Positions 7,055 to 15,646 of a stretch of DNA of 64,000 nt are shown piece after piece. How positions within the stretch are numbered: the first letter of the stretch is position 1; the number at the start of each line of letters is the position of its first letter. Position numbers and translations under genes: made by a program. Where the stretch lies: NCBI RefSeq assembly GCF_000317895.1, contig NC_019567.1, positions 2,666,001 through 2,730,000 on the forward strand, written 5' to 3'. The notes beneath the pieces are model-generated. The model saw only the letters and a program-made list of their open reading frames with translations, was not told the origin of the DNA and made no database searches. The DNA is from Bdellovibrio bacteriovorus str. Tiberius. Lineage in GTDB: Bacteria > Bdellovibrionota > Bdellovibrionia > Bdellovibrionales > Bdellovibrionaceae.

Positions 7055-9171
7055 ACACATCGGGAAATCTCATCGAAAAAATTTACTACGATGACGATAT
7101 TGTCAAAAAGTTCGTCCTGGCGACCTTGATCTGGGCCGGGGCTGCGTTTCTTTTTGGCTTGATCGCAGCGTTGCAACTGGCTTATTGGCCCATGAACGCC
7201 AATCTGGAATGGATCACATTCGGCCGTCTTAGACCGCTGCACACCAATGCCGCGATCTTTGCTTTTGCCGGAAATGCGATCTTTGCCGGGATTTATCATT
7301 CCAGCCAAAGACTGCTGAAAACCAGAATGTTTTCGGATGTGCTTTCCAAAATGCACTTCTGGGGCTGGCAGCTGATCATCCTTTCTGCCGCCATCACTTT
7401 GCCGCTGGGTTACACTCAGTCCAAAGAATACGCGGAACTGGAATGGCCGATTGATATCGCCATCACAGTTGTGTGGGTGATTTTCGCGATCAACTTCTTT
7501 ATGACCCTGCGCCAACGCCGTGAAAAACACATGTACGTGGCGATCTGGTTCTATATTGCAACGATTATCACGGTGGCGGTTTTGCACATCGTGAACTCTA
7601 TCGAGATCCCGGTGACATTCCTGCAGTCCTATCCGGTTTATGCGGGTATTCAGGATGCGCTGGTTCAGTGGTGGTACGGACACAACGCCGTGGCATTCTT
7701 CCTGACCACTCCGTTCCTGGGTCTGATGTACTACTATGTACCGAAAGCCGCGAATCGTCCGGTGTATTCTTACCGCCTCAGTATCATTCACTTCTGGGCG
7801 TTGGTATTTATCTATATCTGGGCCGGTCCGCACCACTTGCTTTACACTTCCCTGCCGGAATGGGCGCAGACTTTGGGGATGATCTTCTCGATCATGCTGT
7901 GGGCTCCGTCCTGGGGTGGTATGATCAATGGTCTTTTGACTTTGAAAGGTTCCTGGCACCTGCTAAGAACCGAGCCCCTGATCAAGTTCTTCGTGGCGGC
8001 ATTGACCTTCTATGGCATGTCCACTTTCGAAGGGCCTCTGCTTTCCATCAAGTCCATCTCTGCAGTTGGTCACTATACTGACTGGATCGTGGGTCACGTT
8101 CACTCTGGCGCTCTGGGCTGGAATGGATTCCTGACTTTCGGTATGGTTTATTATCTGGTGCCACGTTTGTGGAGAACTGAACTGTACTCCAAAAAACTTC
8201 TGGAAAACCACTTCTGGATCGGTTTGACCGGTGTGCTTCTGTACTACACTTCCATGGTTGTTGCCGGTATCACTCAAGGTTTGATGTGGCTGGCGGTCGG
8301 TGAAGACGGTACTTTGGTGTATCCGGACTTTATCGAAACTGTGGTTCGTATCGTTCCGCTGTACTGGGTTCGTGCTCTGGGTGGATTCCTGTTCATCGTG
8401 GGCTTCGTGATGATGTGTTACAACATCTACAAAACCATCAAGCTGGCTCCAAAAGAACAACATGATTCTTACATTGAAGTATCCCGTTCCGGTTATGACG
8501 AGCTGACCAAGGGTCACCGCAAACTGGAAGGTATGGGAGCCGTGTTCTCTGTCCTGGCGTTCCTGGCAATTGCCGTGGGTTCCGTGATCGAGATTTACCC
8601 GACGCTGTCCCTGCACCGCTATGTGAATCCAAACAACATCGTAGATCCCTATTCACCGCTGGAACTGGCGGGTCGTGATATCTACATCAAGGAAGGCTGC
8701 TACGTCTGCCATTCCCAGCAGATTCGCCCGATCGCTTCCGAAGTAATGCGTTATGGAGCGGCCTCCACCGTGGAAGAGTCCATGTACGATCGTCCGTTCC
8801 AATGGGGTTCAAAACGTACCGGTCCGGATCTTTCCCGTCTGGGCAAGAAATATCCGAACCTGTGGCATTACAGCCACATGCTGGATCCGCGTGCCGTGAC
8901 TCCGAAAAGTATCATGCCGAACTATCCGTGGCTGGCAGACAAAAAAACCGACTTCCTGGTTTTGCGTAAAAAACTGTCCGTCATGAAGCAGCTGGATGTT
9001 CCTTATGCAGATGATGTTGTGGCGAACGCCGACATTTATGCTCAGAAACAGGCCAAAGAGATCGCTGCGGATCTGGAATCCAACGGCGCTCCAAAAGGTC
9101 TTGAAGACAAGGAAATCGTGGCCCTGATTGCTTACCTGCAGTCCCTGGGTCAGAAAGGAAAAGCACAATGA
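7051..9171 (+). CDS. ccoNO: Fused CcoN-CcoO subunits of cbb3-type cytochrome c oxidase
   Basis: 706 residues. Residues about 1-475 are the multi-helix haem-copper subunit I, with ligand motifs RPLHTNAAIFAF, WWYGHNAVAFF, AGPHH and GHVHSGALGWNG. Residues about 490-706 are CcoO: one anchor helix, then a mono-haem domain with CYVCH at 550. In most proteobacteria these are separate genes; the fusion is known mainly from Bacteroidetes and some other lineages. Together with CcoP it forms the high-affinity oxygen reductase in the inner membrane. The GTG start overlaps the ccoS stop and follows an AGGA-type ribosome site. Confidence 0.95.
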   Translation: MNTSGNLIEKIYYDDDIVKKFVLATLIWAGAAFLFGLIAALQLAYWPMNANLEWITFGRLRPLHTNAAIFAFAGNAIFAGIYHSSQRLLKTRMFSDVLSKMHFWGWQLIILSAAITLPLGYTQSKEYAELEWPIDIAITVVWVIFAINFFMTLRQRREKHMYVAIWFYIATIITVAVLHIVNSIEIPVTFLQSYPVYAGIQDALVQWWYGHNAVAFFLTTPFLGLMYYYVPKAANRPVYSYRLSIIHFWALVFIYIWAGPHHLLYTSLPEWAQTLGMIFSIMLWAPSWGGMINGLLTLKGSWHLLRTEPLIKFFVAALTFYGMSTFEGPLLSIKSISAVGHYTDWIVGHVHSGALGWNGFLTFGMVYYLVPRLWRTELYSKKLLENHFWIGLTGVLLYYTSMVVAGITQGLMWLAVGEDGTLVYPDFIETVVRIVPLYWVRALGGFLFIVGFVMMCYNIYKTIKLAPKEQHDSYIEVSRSGYDELTKGHRKLEGMGAVFSVLAFLAIAVGSVIEIYPTLSLHRYVNPNNIVDPYSPLELAGRDIYIKEGCYVCHSQQIRPIASEVMRYGAASTVEESMYDRPFQWGSKRTGPDLSRLGKKYPNLWHYSHMLDPRAVTPKSIMPNYPWLADKKTDFLVLRKKLSVMKQLDVPYADDVVANADIYAQKQAKEIAADLESNGAPKGLEDKEIVALIAYLQSLGQKGKAQ

Positions 9172-9332
9172 AATCGGAAGGACTGAAATTTTTCACTGAC
9201 ACGCATCTGACCGCGATGGGACTTTTGATCTTCTTCCTGTTCTTTGTAGGAGTGCTGATCTGGGTTTACCGCAAACACAGCTCAGAAATTTACGCGCACA
9301 TGGAACAGATTCCTTTGAAAGACGGAGAATAA
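9168..9332 (+). CDS. ccoQ: CcoQ-like small subunit of cbb3 oxidase
   Basis: 54 residues with a single transmembrane helix (about 16-33, MGLLIFFLFFVGVLIWVY) and a short charged tail. Its position between ccoNO and ccoP, with an ATGA overlap with the preceding stop, and its size are typical of CcoQ, which stabilises the complex. Sequence similarity in this family is low, so the call relies on context and topology. Confidence 0.85.
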   Translation: MKSEGLKFFTDTHLTAMGLLIFFLFFVGVLIWVYRKHSSEIYAHMEQIPLKDGE

Positions 9333-9333
9333 A

Positions 9334-9903
9334 ATGAGCGACGATAACAAGGAAAAATTCCACGAATATGACGGGATTATCGAGCACGATAATCCCCTGC
9401 CAACCTGGTGGCTGTGGACCTTCTACCTCACTATCATTTTCGCCTTCCTCTATTACATCCACTATGAGCTGGGGGGTGGCCCGACTTTGCAGGATGAACT
9501 GAAAGTGGCGATGACTGAAATCGAACAGGTTCAGGCCAAGGCCGCAACGGCGTCACCGATGGAAACCGAGGAATCCCTGCAGGCCGCGTTTGATAAAGAC
9601 GGCGTACTGGCAGTGGGTGCTGCGCAGTTTGCCTCGAAGTGTGCTTCCTGCCATGGCCAGGAGCTGCAAGGTTTGATTGGTCCCAATTTAACAGATAAAT
9701 TCTGGATGCATGGCAAAGCCACTCGTATGGATGTGGTGAAGGTCATTCGTGACGGGGTTCCTGAAAAAGGAATGCCGCCATGGGGGCCGGTCATGAAAAA
9801 AGATGAAATCTATGCCGTGTCGGCGTTTATTCTGTCCAAAAAAGGCAGCAACCCGGCGGGCGCGAAAGAGCCTCAAGGTGAGGCTGTCGAGACAGTGGAG
9901 TAA
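9334..9903 (+). CDS. ccoP: CcoP subunit of cbb3 oxidase, single-haem form
   Basis: 189 residues. The N-terminus has the conserved YDGIIEHDNPLPTWWLWTF region leading into a transmembrane helix (about 25-45). A spacer is followed by one c-type haem domain with CASCH at residues 103-107 and a likely Met ligand in KGMPPWG. Standard CcoP is about 300 residues with two haems, so this subunit is short and carries only one. With the single haem of the CcoO part, the complex would have two c haems rather than three. The C-terminal tail is acidic and low in complexity. Confidence 0.92.
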   Translation: MSDDNKEKFHEYDGIIEHDNPLPTWWLWTFYLTIIFAFLYYIHYELGGGPTLQDELKVAMTEIEQVQAKAATASPMETEESLQAAFDKDGVLAVGAAQFASKCASCHGQELQGLIGPNLTDKFWMHGKATRMDVVKVIRDGVPEKGMPPWGPVMKKDEIYAVSAFILSKKGSNPAGAKEPQGEAVETVE

Positions 9904-9906
9904 GTT

Positions 9907-11313
9907 ATGTCAGGGTTGGATTCAGGAAAGCTGACAAGTGTTGATGAGCACGGCGACCGGTTGAATATCATCCCCGCAGAAGTGCGGGGCCGCTTCCGCC
10001 GTCATCGTGACTGGACTCAGATCGTTTTGCTGATTGTGTTCCTGATCCTGCCCTGGACGACTTTCAATGGTCATCAGACCATTCTGCTGGACATCCCCAA
10101 ACGCGAGTTCGCTCTGTTTGGGGTTCTGTTTAAAGCCCACGATGCGCCGATGCTGTTTTATATCGTCGGAACTTTGACTCTGGGCCTGGCCTTTGTGACC
10201 TCGATCTGGGGTCGCGTCTGGTGTGGCTGGGCGTGCCCGCAGACTGTGTTCATTGATGCCGTTTACCGCCGTATTGAAAAATGGGTGGAAGGCACCTACA
10301 TTCAACGCCGTCAGTTGCGTGACGGACCAATGACCTTCACCAAAATCCGCAAAGTGTCTTTGAAATGGTTCCTGTTTTTTGTCGTGTCTTCTGTGATTGC
10401 CCACAGTTTTATTGCCTACTTCGTAAGCGCAAGTGAACTGCTGGCAATGACCCAAGGCTCACCGGCCCAGAACATGACTTATTTCCTGCTGGTGCTGTTT
10501 TTCACGGCCATCATTCTTTTCGATTTCGGATGGTTCCGTGAACAGTTCTGCGTGATCATGTGCCCTTACGGGCGTATTCAGTCCGTGCTGCTGGATCAAA
10601 AATCCCTGGCCGTGGTTTATGATGTGAATCGCGGCGAACCCCGCAAAGGCACCACTCAACCCAGTCAAAAAGCCGGCGACTGCGTTTCTTGCAATCGCTG
10701 CGTGCAAGTCTGCCCGACTGGCATCGACATCCGCAACGGCCTGCAAATGGAATGCATCGCCTGCACCGCGTGTATTGATGCCTGTGATGAAATCATGGAA
10801 AAAGTGAAAAAGCCCAAAGGGCTGATTCGCTATGACACTCTGGATGGCAGCAAGATCTCTTTGGCTAAACCACGTTCACTGATTTACATCCTGGCGATTG
10901 CGGGTTTGATTGGCGGCCTGGCTTACGCGGTCAGTACGCGCGAACCGGTGCATATCGCAGTCCTTCGCGGGGCCGGTCTGCCCTATTCTTACGTAAAAAA
11001 CAGTGATGGTCAGGAAGTCCTTTTAAATCAGTTCCGTCTGCACATCCAAAATCAGGGCGCCTTGCGGGCCCGCTACAATCTGACCTTGCCTCAACAACTT
11101 CTGGACCAGGGAATCCAGGTTCAGGTGGCGGAAAATCCGATTCATCTGGCGCCGGGTGAATCACGTGAATGGTATTTCTTTGTCAGAATCCCGACATCTG
11201 TGATCCCGGCAAATGGACAACTAAAAACAGAAGTGAATGTTCAGGACGAACTGGCTCCGGAAGGTTTCAAGACCCGCCGCGAACTGATTCTTGTCGGACC
11301 GAGGTCACAATGA
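9907..11313 (+). CDS. ccoG: Cytochrome oxidase accessory protein CcoG/RdxA/FixG
   Basis: 468 residues: several transmembrane helices, a WCGWACPQT motif near residues 106-114, a CPYG motif, and two 4Fe-4S-type cysteine groups (CVSCNRCVQVCP and CIACTACIDACD). The last roughly 120 residues form the Ig-like domain typical of FixG C-termini. CcoG has been linked to copper reduction during cbb3 assembly. It starts 3 bases after ccoP. The stop overlaps the next start. Confidence 0.93.
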   Translation: MSGLDSGKLTSVDEHGDRLNIIPAEVRGRFRRHRDWTQIVLLIVFLILPWTTFNGHQTILLDIPKREFALFGVLFKAHDAPMLFYIVGTLTLGLAFVTSIWGRVWCGWACPQTVFIDAVYRRIEKWVEGTYIQRRQLRDGPMTFTKIRKVSLKWFLFFVVSSVIAHSFIAYFVSASELLAMTQGSPAQNMTYFLLVLFFTAIILFDFGWFREQFCVIMCPYGRIQSVLLDQKSLAVVYDVNRGEPRKGTTQPSQKAGDCVSCNRCVQVCPTGIDIRNGLQMECIACTACIDACDEIMEKVKKPKGLIRYDTLDGSKISLAKPRSLIYILAIAGLIGGLAYAVSTREPVHIAVLRGAGLPYSYVKNSDGQEVLLNQFRLHIQNQGALRARYNLTLPQQLLDQGIQVQVAENPIHLAPGESREWYFFVRIPTSVIPANGQLKTEVNVQDELAPEGFKTRRELILVGPRSQ

Positions 11314-11951
11314 TGTCATCAGCACTTCTGGCATTGGGAATATTGTCCTCCAGCTTCTTCGGCAGCTGGCATTGTGCCGGAATGTGCGGACCTGTTGCCA
11401 CGCTGATGAGTGCTCGCAATAGTTTATTAAGTTATCATCTGGGTCGCTTGTGCTCTTATGTATTGTTGGGTGTTTTGGCGGGATCTCTGGGGCAGTTTTT
11501 CCTGAACAGTCAGTTTGTGACCCTGCGCTGGATTTCGGCGATACTTTTGGCATTGGTGCTGGTAGGTTCCGGGGCTCGTCTGATTCTGCCCGCTTCGTGG
11601 CAACAGCGTTTGTCTGCGAATAAGATTTCTCATTCCATTTTAAGTGTGATCAAAAGGCTGCAGGCCTTCCATGTCAGAAAGTCCGGCTTTGTCGTGGGAT
11701 TACTGACAGCCCTTCTTCCCTGCGGCTGGCTTTACACTTACGTCACTGCGGCCATTGCCACTCAAAGCCCGTGGGCTGGTGGTCTGACGCTGGGTCTTTT
11801 CTGGCTGGGTGGTTTACCCGCATTAAGTGCTGTTCCCATGATGGTTCGTCAAGGCATTCAACACGCCGGACTTCGCCAGCAACGCATTGCTGGTGGCGTG
11901 CTGATCGTGGCAGGTTTGTATTCTTTGGGCAGCTTTATGCTGATGCACTAG
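11310..11951 (+). CDS. TauE/SafE-like membrane protein at the end of the cbb3 operon
   Basis: 213 residues with about six hydrophobic helices. WHCAGMCGP near residues 19-27 and LLPCGWLYTY near 134 are hallmarks of the DsbD/SafE-like family found beside cbb3 genes, where it is annotated as sulfite exporter or heavy-metal transport protein without proof. The ATG at 11310 overlaps the ccoG stop (ATGA); a longer frame from 11169 runs through ccoG and is rejected. CcoH, which usually sits between ccoG and this gene, is missing. Confidence 0.85.
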   Translation: MMSSALLALGILSSSFFGSWHCAGMCGPVATLMSARNSLLSYHLGRLCSYVLLGVLAGSLGQFFLNSQFVTLRWISAILLALVLVGSGARLILPASWQQRLSANKISHSILSVIKRLQAFHVRKSGFVVGLLTALLPCGWLYTYVTAAIATQSPWAGGLTLGLFWLGGLPALSAVPMMVRQGIQHAGLRQQRIAGGVLIVAGLYSLGSFMLMH

Positions 11952-12128
11952 TTCAGTTGATATTTCCATCTCGCAACAAACACGACCTTTCCTTAGCCGA
12001 GCCTGCTTGTTAGTACGCAGGGATTCGCCGGTTCCGGGTTGTTTTCCTTGTAAGCTTTCCTTCCGCGGGATTAGCGTTAAATCAAGAATTTAAAACACAT
12101 TCGTTTACTTCTATGAAGGAGGCGTTCT

Positions 12129-13451
12129 ATGGTTTCCCGGACTCATAAGGTACTAGCATCTGTGGCTGTTGCCGGATTTATCGCAGGTTGCGCCAGCAAG
12201 CCGCCAAGCGTGCAGCCAATATCTTCCAGTGCCAATCCGACGGCCGAGATTGAAAAAACCGAAGCCATGATCAGCGAGGCCCGCTCGAAACAAATTGACG
12301 TGCTGTCACCAGAAAACTTCACGGACGCCACCAAAGCTTTGGAAAAAGCAAAACAGAAAAAGGAAAAAGACAAACCCAATGCTGATATTCTGGAACAGGT
12401 CGCCTATTCCCGCGGCTGGCTGAGCGAAGCCAACACCCGCGCTGAAATCGCCCGTACATCGATGAGACAAATCACCGATGCCCGCGAAGGTGCAATGAAA
12501 GCCGGAGCCCCAAAACTGTACCCTAAAGAATGGGACAAAGCCGGCAAGGATCTGGAAAAGATCACCGTCGCCATTGAAAAAGGCAACCTGAGCCCCGCTG
12601 ACAAACGCGGAGACGAAATCATCAGCCGCTATCGCGAGCTGGAGATCATGTCTGTCACCAAAGCTTATCTGGGAACAGCCAAAGACAATCTGGACACGGC
12701 TAAAAAAGCCGGTGCCGACAAAAATGCACCGAAGTCCTTTGGTATGGCTGCGATGAAGTATGAAAATGCCGAAAAGCTGATCAAAGCAGATCCGCGCAAT
12801 CCCGCCATCATCGCCCGTGCCTCCCAGGATGCCACCCGTGAATCCCAGCACCTGATGGATGTCACCCGCAAGGTCAACGCCGGAAATTCGGAAGAACTGG
12901 TATTGATGGCGGAACGTCAGCAGCGCACAATTTCAAGCCTGCGCACGGAATATTCCAGTGCAGAACAAGAGCTGCAAACAGTGCAAACTGAAGCCGAACG
13001 TCAGCGCATGGAGCTGCAGAAACAGCAAGCCCTGCTGGGTCGTGCCCAAGCGCTGCGCAGCCAGCTAAGACCCAACGAAGCTGAAGTGTTCACCGAAAAT
13101 GGCAAGCTGATGGTGCGCCTGAAAGGTCTGCAATTCCCAACAGCCCAAGCCAATCTGGGACCTAAAAATCAGGCGCTGTTGAAAAAAGTCGAAGGAGCTT
13201 TGGCCGGGGTCACACCATCCAAAGTGATCGTGGAAGGTCACACGGATAACGTGGGCAGCGCTGAAGCCAACCGTGCCCTTTCTGAAAAACGTGCTCAATC
13301 CGTACAGAACTTCCTGGTATCCCAGGGAACTCTGCCCGCGGATAAAGTGGAGTCCGTGGGAATGGGTTATGACAATCCAGTTGGTAACAACAACACGGCT
13401 GCAGGACGAGCACAGAATCGTCGTATTGATCTTGTGATCGAAACAGAGTAA
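12129..13451 (+). CDS. OmpA-family lipoprotein with helical periplasmic region
   Basis: 440 residues. A lipobox (FIAGC, Cys near 21) predicts an outer-membrane lipoprotein. The middle (about 40-320) is rich in Ala, Lys, Glu and Gln, with DUF4398-like character and a probable coiled coil near 255-310. The C-terminal OmpA domain binds peptidoglycan: VEGHTDNVGSAEANRALSEKR and the terminal NRRIDLVI. It probably tethers the outer membrane to the wall. A strong ribosome site (GAAGGAGG) precedes the ATG. The upstream 177 bases contain no recognisable gene. Confidence 0.9.
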   Translation: MVSRTHKVLASVAVAGFIAGCASKPPSVQPISSSANPTAEIEKTEAMISEARSKQIDVLSPENFTDATKALEKAKQKKEKDKPNADILEQVAYSRGWLSEANTRAEIARTSMRQITDAREGAMKAGAPKLYPKEWDKAGKDLEKITVAIEKGNLSPADKRGDEIISRYRELEIMSVTKAYLGTAKDNLDTAKKAGADKNAPKSFGMAAMKYENAEKLIKADPRNPAIIARASQDATRESQHLMDVTRKVNAGNSEELVLMAERQQRTISSLRTEYSSAEQELQTVQTEAERQRMELQKQQALLGRAQALRSQLRPNEAEVFTENGKLMVRLKGLQFPTAQANLGPKNQALLKKVEGALAGVTPSKVIVEGHTDNVGSAEANRALSEKRAQSVQNFLVSQGTLPADKVESVGMGYDNPVGNNNTAAGRAQNRRIDLVIETE

Positions 13452-13462
13452 GGAGGTGCCCT

Positions 13463-13786
13463 ATGGCATCACAAATTCCTGGTCCAGGCTGGCAGGAACT
13501 GAAACGAGAGCTCATGCAGAAATGGCGTGAGCTTTCGGACAATGACCTTGAAAGCACCAAAGGCAATGCCCAGTCCATCGTCGATTTGCTGGAACGCAAA
13601 GTCGGAATGGCGATCGACGAAGCCAGTGAAAAGTTCGCTGAAATAGCATCGCATTATCACCTGTATGATGAACCCGAGGAAAAGCCGGTGAAAGCTGACG
13701 AGGAAAAGAAAGAACGTGTGATGGAGCTAAAGCCAAAAGCTCCGGCGAACCGTGACCGAAAACCGAAAGATGATTTCCTGGGATGA
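13463..13786 (+). CDS. CsbD-like small protein
   Basis: 107 residues. The first 45 (GWQELKRELMQKWRELSDND, then LESTKGNAQSIVDLLERK) match the CsbD/UPF0337 pattern of stress-associated small proteins. The tail is charged and lysine-rich, probably disordered. It starts 11 bases after the OmpA lipoprotein with AAGGAGGTG before the ATG, so the two form an operon. Function of the family is unknown; a link to envelope stress is inferred from the neighbour only. Confidence 0.65.
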   Translation: MASQIPGPGWQELKRELMQKWRELSDNDLESTKGNAQSIVDLLERKVGMAIDEASEKFAEIASHYHLYDEPEEKPVKADEEKKERVMELKPKAPANRDRKPKDDFLG

Positions 13787-13809
13787 GACCCTGCTCACCC
13801 ACCGGAGGC

Positions 13810-13840
13810 TTGATTCAAAGACTGTGTTCTTTCGAATCAG
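13810..13840. terminator. Hairpin between convergent genes
   Basis: TGATTC-AAAG pairs with CTTT-C-GAATCA (one bulged base, 8-base loop), followed on the plus strand by a short GC stretch and six T's (GCCCCGTTTTTT). It would end the OmpA/CsbD-like transcript and overlaps the last codons of the convergent methyltransferase gene. Confidence 0.5.
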
Positions 13841-14492
13841 GCCCCGTTTTTTCCCGGACCACACTAACGAAAGAACAAGGCACTGACGTCACAACATGCG
13901 GCTCTGAGCCCACCTTGTGAATCAGCTCCAGCATATCTGGTGATCCCTGTGTCTTACGCACAAACACCATCCATCCGGATTCCTTCAATTGCGCAAACAC
14001 TTTCTGTGGAAACTCGGACGATCCGGCCGTGAATATAACCCGGTCATACGGACCGTTGGCGGTATCGCCTTCAAAGCCATCCCCCGCTTTAACGATCACC
14101 TGAGACAGGTGACGTTCGCTCAGGATCTTCCGGGCTCGCACTGCAAGCTCCTCGATCACTTCGACTGACACCACTTTGCCTTCTTTGCCGACGATCTCGG
14201 CCATCATCGCTGTGTTCCAGCCGCTGCCCGTACCCAGTTCAAATACTTTCTGACCGGGTTCAAGTTTGAGCAGATCCAGAATGCGCAGAACGAAGCTGGG
14301 TTGGGAAATAGTGGATACAAAAGGCGGACTGTTGAAAAGCACCAAGGGATGATCTTCGTAGGCCTCTTCCACTGTGTATTCCGGCACGAAGACGTGGCGT
14401 GGTTGACTGTAAAAAGCCTCTACCACTTTTTCAGACAGTGGCAATGCGCGCTTCAAGACACCTTGTTGATAGTGTTCCAATGACAAGCCCAT
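13815..14492 (-). CDS. Protein-L-isoaspartate O-methyltransferase-like protein
   Basis: 225 residues. SAM-binding motif I is clear (VFELGTGSGWNTAMMA), and the preceding ISQPSFVLRILDLL corresponds to the Pcm region that contacts substrate. Pcm enzymes methylate isoaspartyl residues in aged proteins for repair. The ATG at 14492 (MGLSLEHY) is preferred as the natural domain start, but an in-frame ATG at 14537 would add 15 residues and overlap the start of oxyR; neither has a clear ribosome site. The gene is divergent from oxyR. Confidence 0.85.
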   Translation of the reverse strand: MGLSLEHYQQGVLKRALPLSEKVVEAFYSQPRHVFVPEYTVEEAYEDHPLVLFNSPPFVSTISQPSFVLRILDLLKLEPGQKVFELGTGSGWNTAMMAEIVGKEGKVVSVEVIEELAVRARKILSERHLSQVIVKAGDGFEGDTANGPYDRVIFTAGSSEFPQKVFAQLKESGWMVFVRKTQGSPDMLELIHKVGSEPHVVTSVPCSFVSVVREKTGPDSKEHSL

Positions 14493-14496
14493 GATT

Positions 14497-14531
14497 AAGC
14501 TTGCAAGCTTTTTTCCCGAACGGCAAGCTTG
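14497..14531. repeat. Palindromic repeat between pcm-like and oxyR starts
   Basis: AAGCTTGCAAGCTT (14497-14510) is a perfect palindrome, and GCAAGCTT recurs at 14523-14530, exactly 20 bases after its first copy at 14503. The spacing of two helical turns at a divergent start region suggests an operator, perhaps for OxyR autoregulation, but it lacks ATAG elements. Confidence 0.45.
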
Positions 14532-14535
14532 TATC

Positions 14536-15492
14536 ATGACACTGACTCAACTCGAATATATTCTTGCCGTCGCCGATACAGGCAGCTTCAGCCACGCTGC
14601 CCGCCAATGCCATGTCACTCAGCCCACGCTGAGCATGCAAATTCAAAAACTGGAAGAGGAATTGGGTGTGATTCTTTTTGATCGCACCAAACAGCCCATC
14701 CGCGCAACCTCGGTCGGCGAAGAAGTCCTGCAACAGGCCCGCCTGGTCGTCAAAGGTTCCCAGCATCTGAAAGAAATTGTCGATGATGCCAAAGGATCCC
14801 TGTGCGGCGAACTGCGCATCGGAATCATCCCGACCCTGGCGCCTTATCTGCTGCCGCTGTTCCTAAAAAAGATCAAGGATGCGCACAGCAGTCTGCATCT
14901 GACCTTTGAAGAACTGCAAACCGAAGCGATGATTGAAAAGATCCGCAATCACAGTCTGGATCTGGGCATCATCGTCACCCCGATTGATGATCTGAACATC
15001 GCCAATCACGTTCTGTTCTATGAACCCTTCAATGTGTATCTGTCCAAGGGGCATCCCCTGCTGAATCAGAAATCCCTGGATGAAAAGGATCTGTCGTCTG
15101 AAGACGTGCTGTTGCTGAACGAAGGTCACTGCTTCCGCGAACAAAGTCTTTCCCTTTGTCGCAACAAAAAGGCGCCTTCGGTGATGGACCGCAGCTTCAC
15201 CTTTGAAAGCGGCAGTCTTGAGACATTAAAAAAACTGGTGGACCAGGGTGAAAGTTTCACACTGCTTCCGTATCTGGCGGCTTTGGATGTGCAGGACAAA
15301 AAGCGTCTGCGACCTTTCTCAGATCCTGTCCCAACCCGGGAAGTGAGTTTGGTTCACGGGCCGCACTTCCAAAGAAAGGCTCTTTTGAAGGCGCTAATTG
15401 AAACCATAAAGAGAAACCTGCCCGAAGGCCTGTCCGCCACCCGAGGTAAAAACCAACTGAAAATCGACAATCCGCTCGGCTATCTCAAATAG
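14536..15492 (+). CDS. oxyR: LysR-family peroxide sensor OxyR
   Basis: 318 residues. An N-terminal LysR helix-turn-helix (LEYILAVADTGSFSHAARQCH, residues 5-25; the first half is the diagnostic part) is followed by the effector domain. Counted from the ATG at 14536, the GHCFREQSLSLC motif puts cysteines at 199 and 208, the same numbers as the peroxide-sensing disulfide pair of E. coli OxyR, which strongly supports both the identity and the start. It should activate oxidative-stress genes; the dps-like gene directly downstream has an OxyR-like site in its promoter. A start at 14491 would give a nonconserved extension. Confidence 0.93.
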   Translation: MTLTQLEYILAVADTGSFSHAARQCHVTQPTLSMQIQKLEEELGVILFDRTKQPIRATSVGEEVLQQARLVVKGSQHLKEIVDDAKGSLCGELRIGIIPTLAPYLLPLFLKKIKDAHSSLHLTFEELQTEAMIEKIRNHSLDLGIIVTPIDDLNIANHVLFYEPFNVYLSKGHPLLNQKSLDEKDLSSEDVLLLNEGHCFREQSLSLCRNKKAPSVMDRSFTFESGSLETLKKLVDQGESFTLLPYLAALDVQDKKRLRPFSDPVPTREVSLVHGPHFQRKALLKALIETIKRNLPEGLSATRGKNQLKIDNPLGYLK

Positions 15493-15505
15493 TTTTCATC
15501 TATGC

Positions 15506-15544
15506 CTATAGACAGCATATAGACATAATCTATAGGTCCTATAG
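15506..15544 (+). promoter_or_regulatory. Probable OxyR-binding site upstream of dps
   Basis: Four ATAG/CTAT elements occur in 39 bases (ATAG at 15508 and 15519; CTAT at 15530 and 15539). The middle pair has ATAG-N7-CTAT spacing, as in the OxyR consensus, and the elements repeat about every helical turn. It lies about 100 bases before the dps start and just after the oxyR stop. Confidence 0.7.
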
Positions 15545-15646
15545 AAAAAGAGAACTGTTCACCTCCTCCACACTGGCTTATCCTGTTTACAGGCAAGAGC
15601 GGGGTTCCTGCAACGGACCCCTCTGACAGTGACAAGGAGGAATTTT

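Noticed and set aside
6985-7959. A 324-residue minus-strand open frame
   Set aside because: It is antisense to ccoS and ccoNO, with low-complexity composition and no motif.
11952-12128. Possible small RNA or tRNA-like element between the cbb3 operon and the OmpA lipoprotein
   Set aside because: A GGTTCCGG-like stretch is present, but no complete fold or anticodon arm could be drawn; only promoter and ribosome-site sequence is supported.
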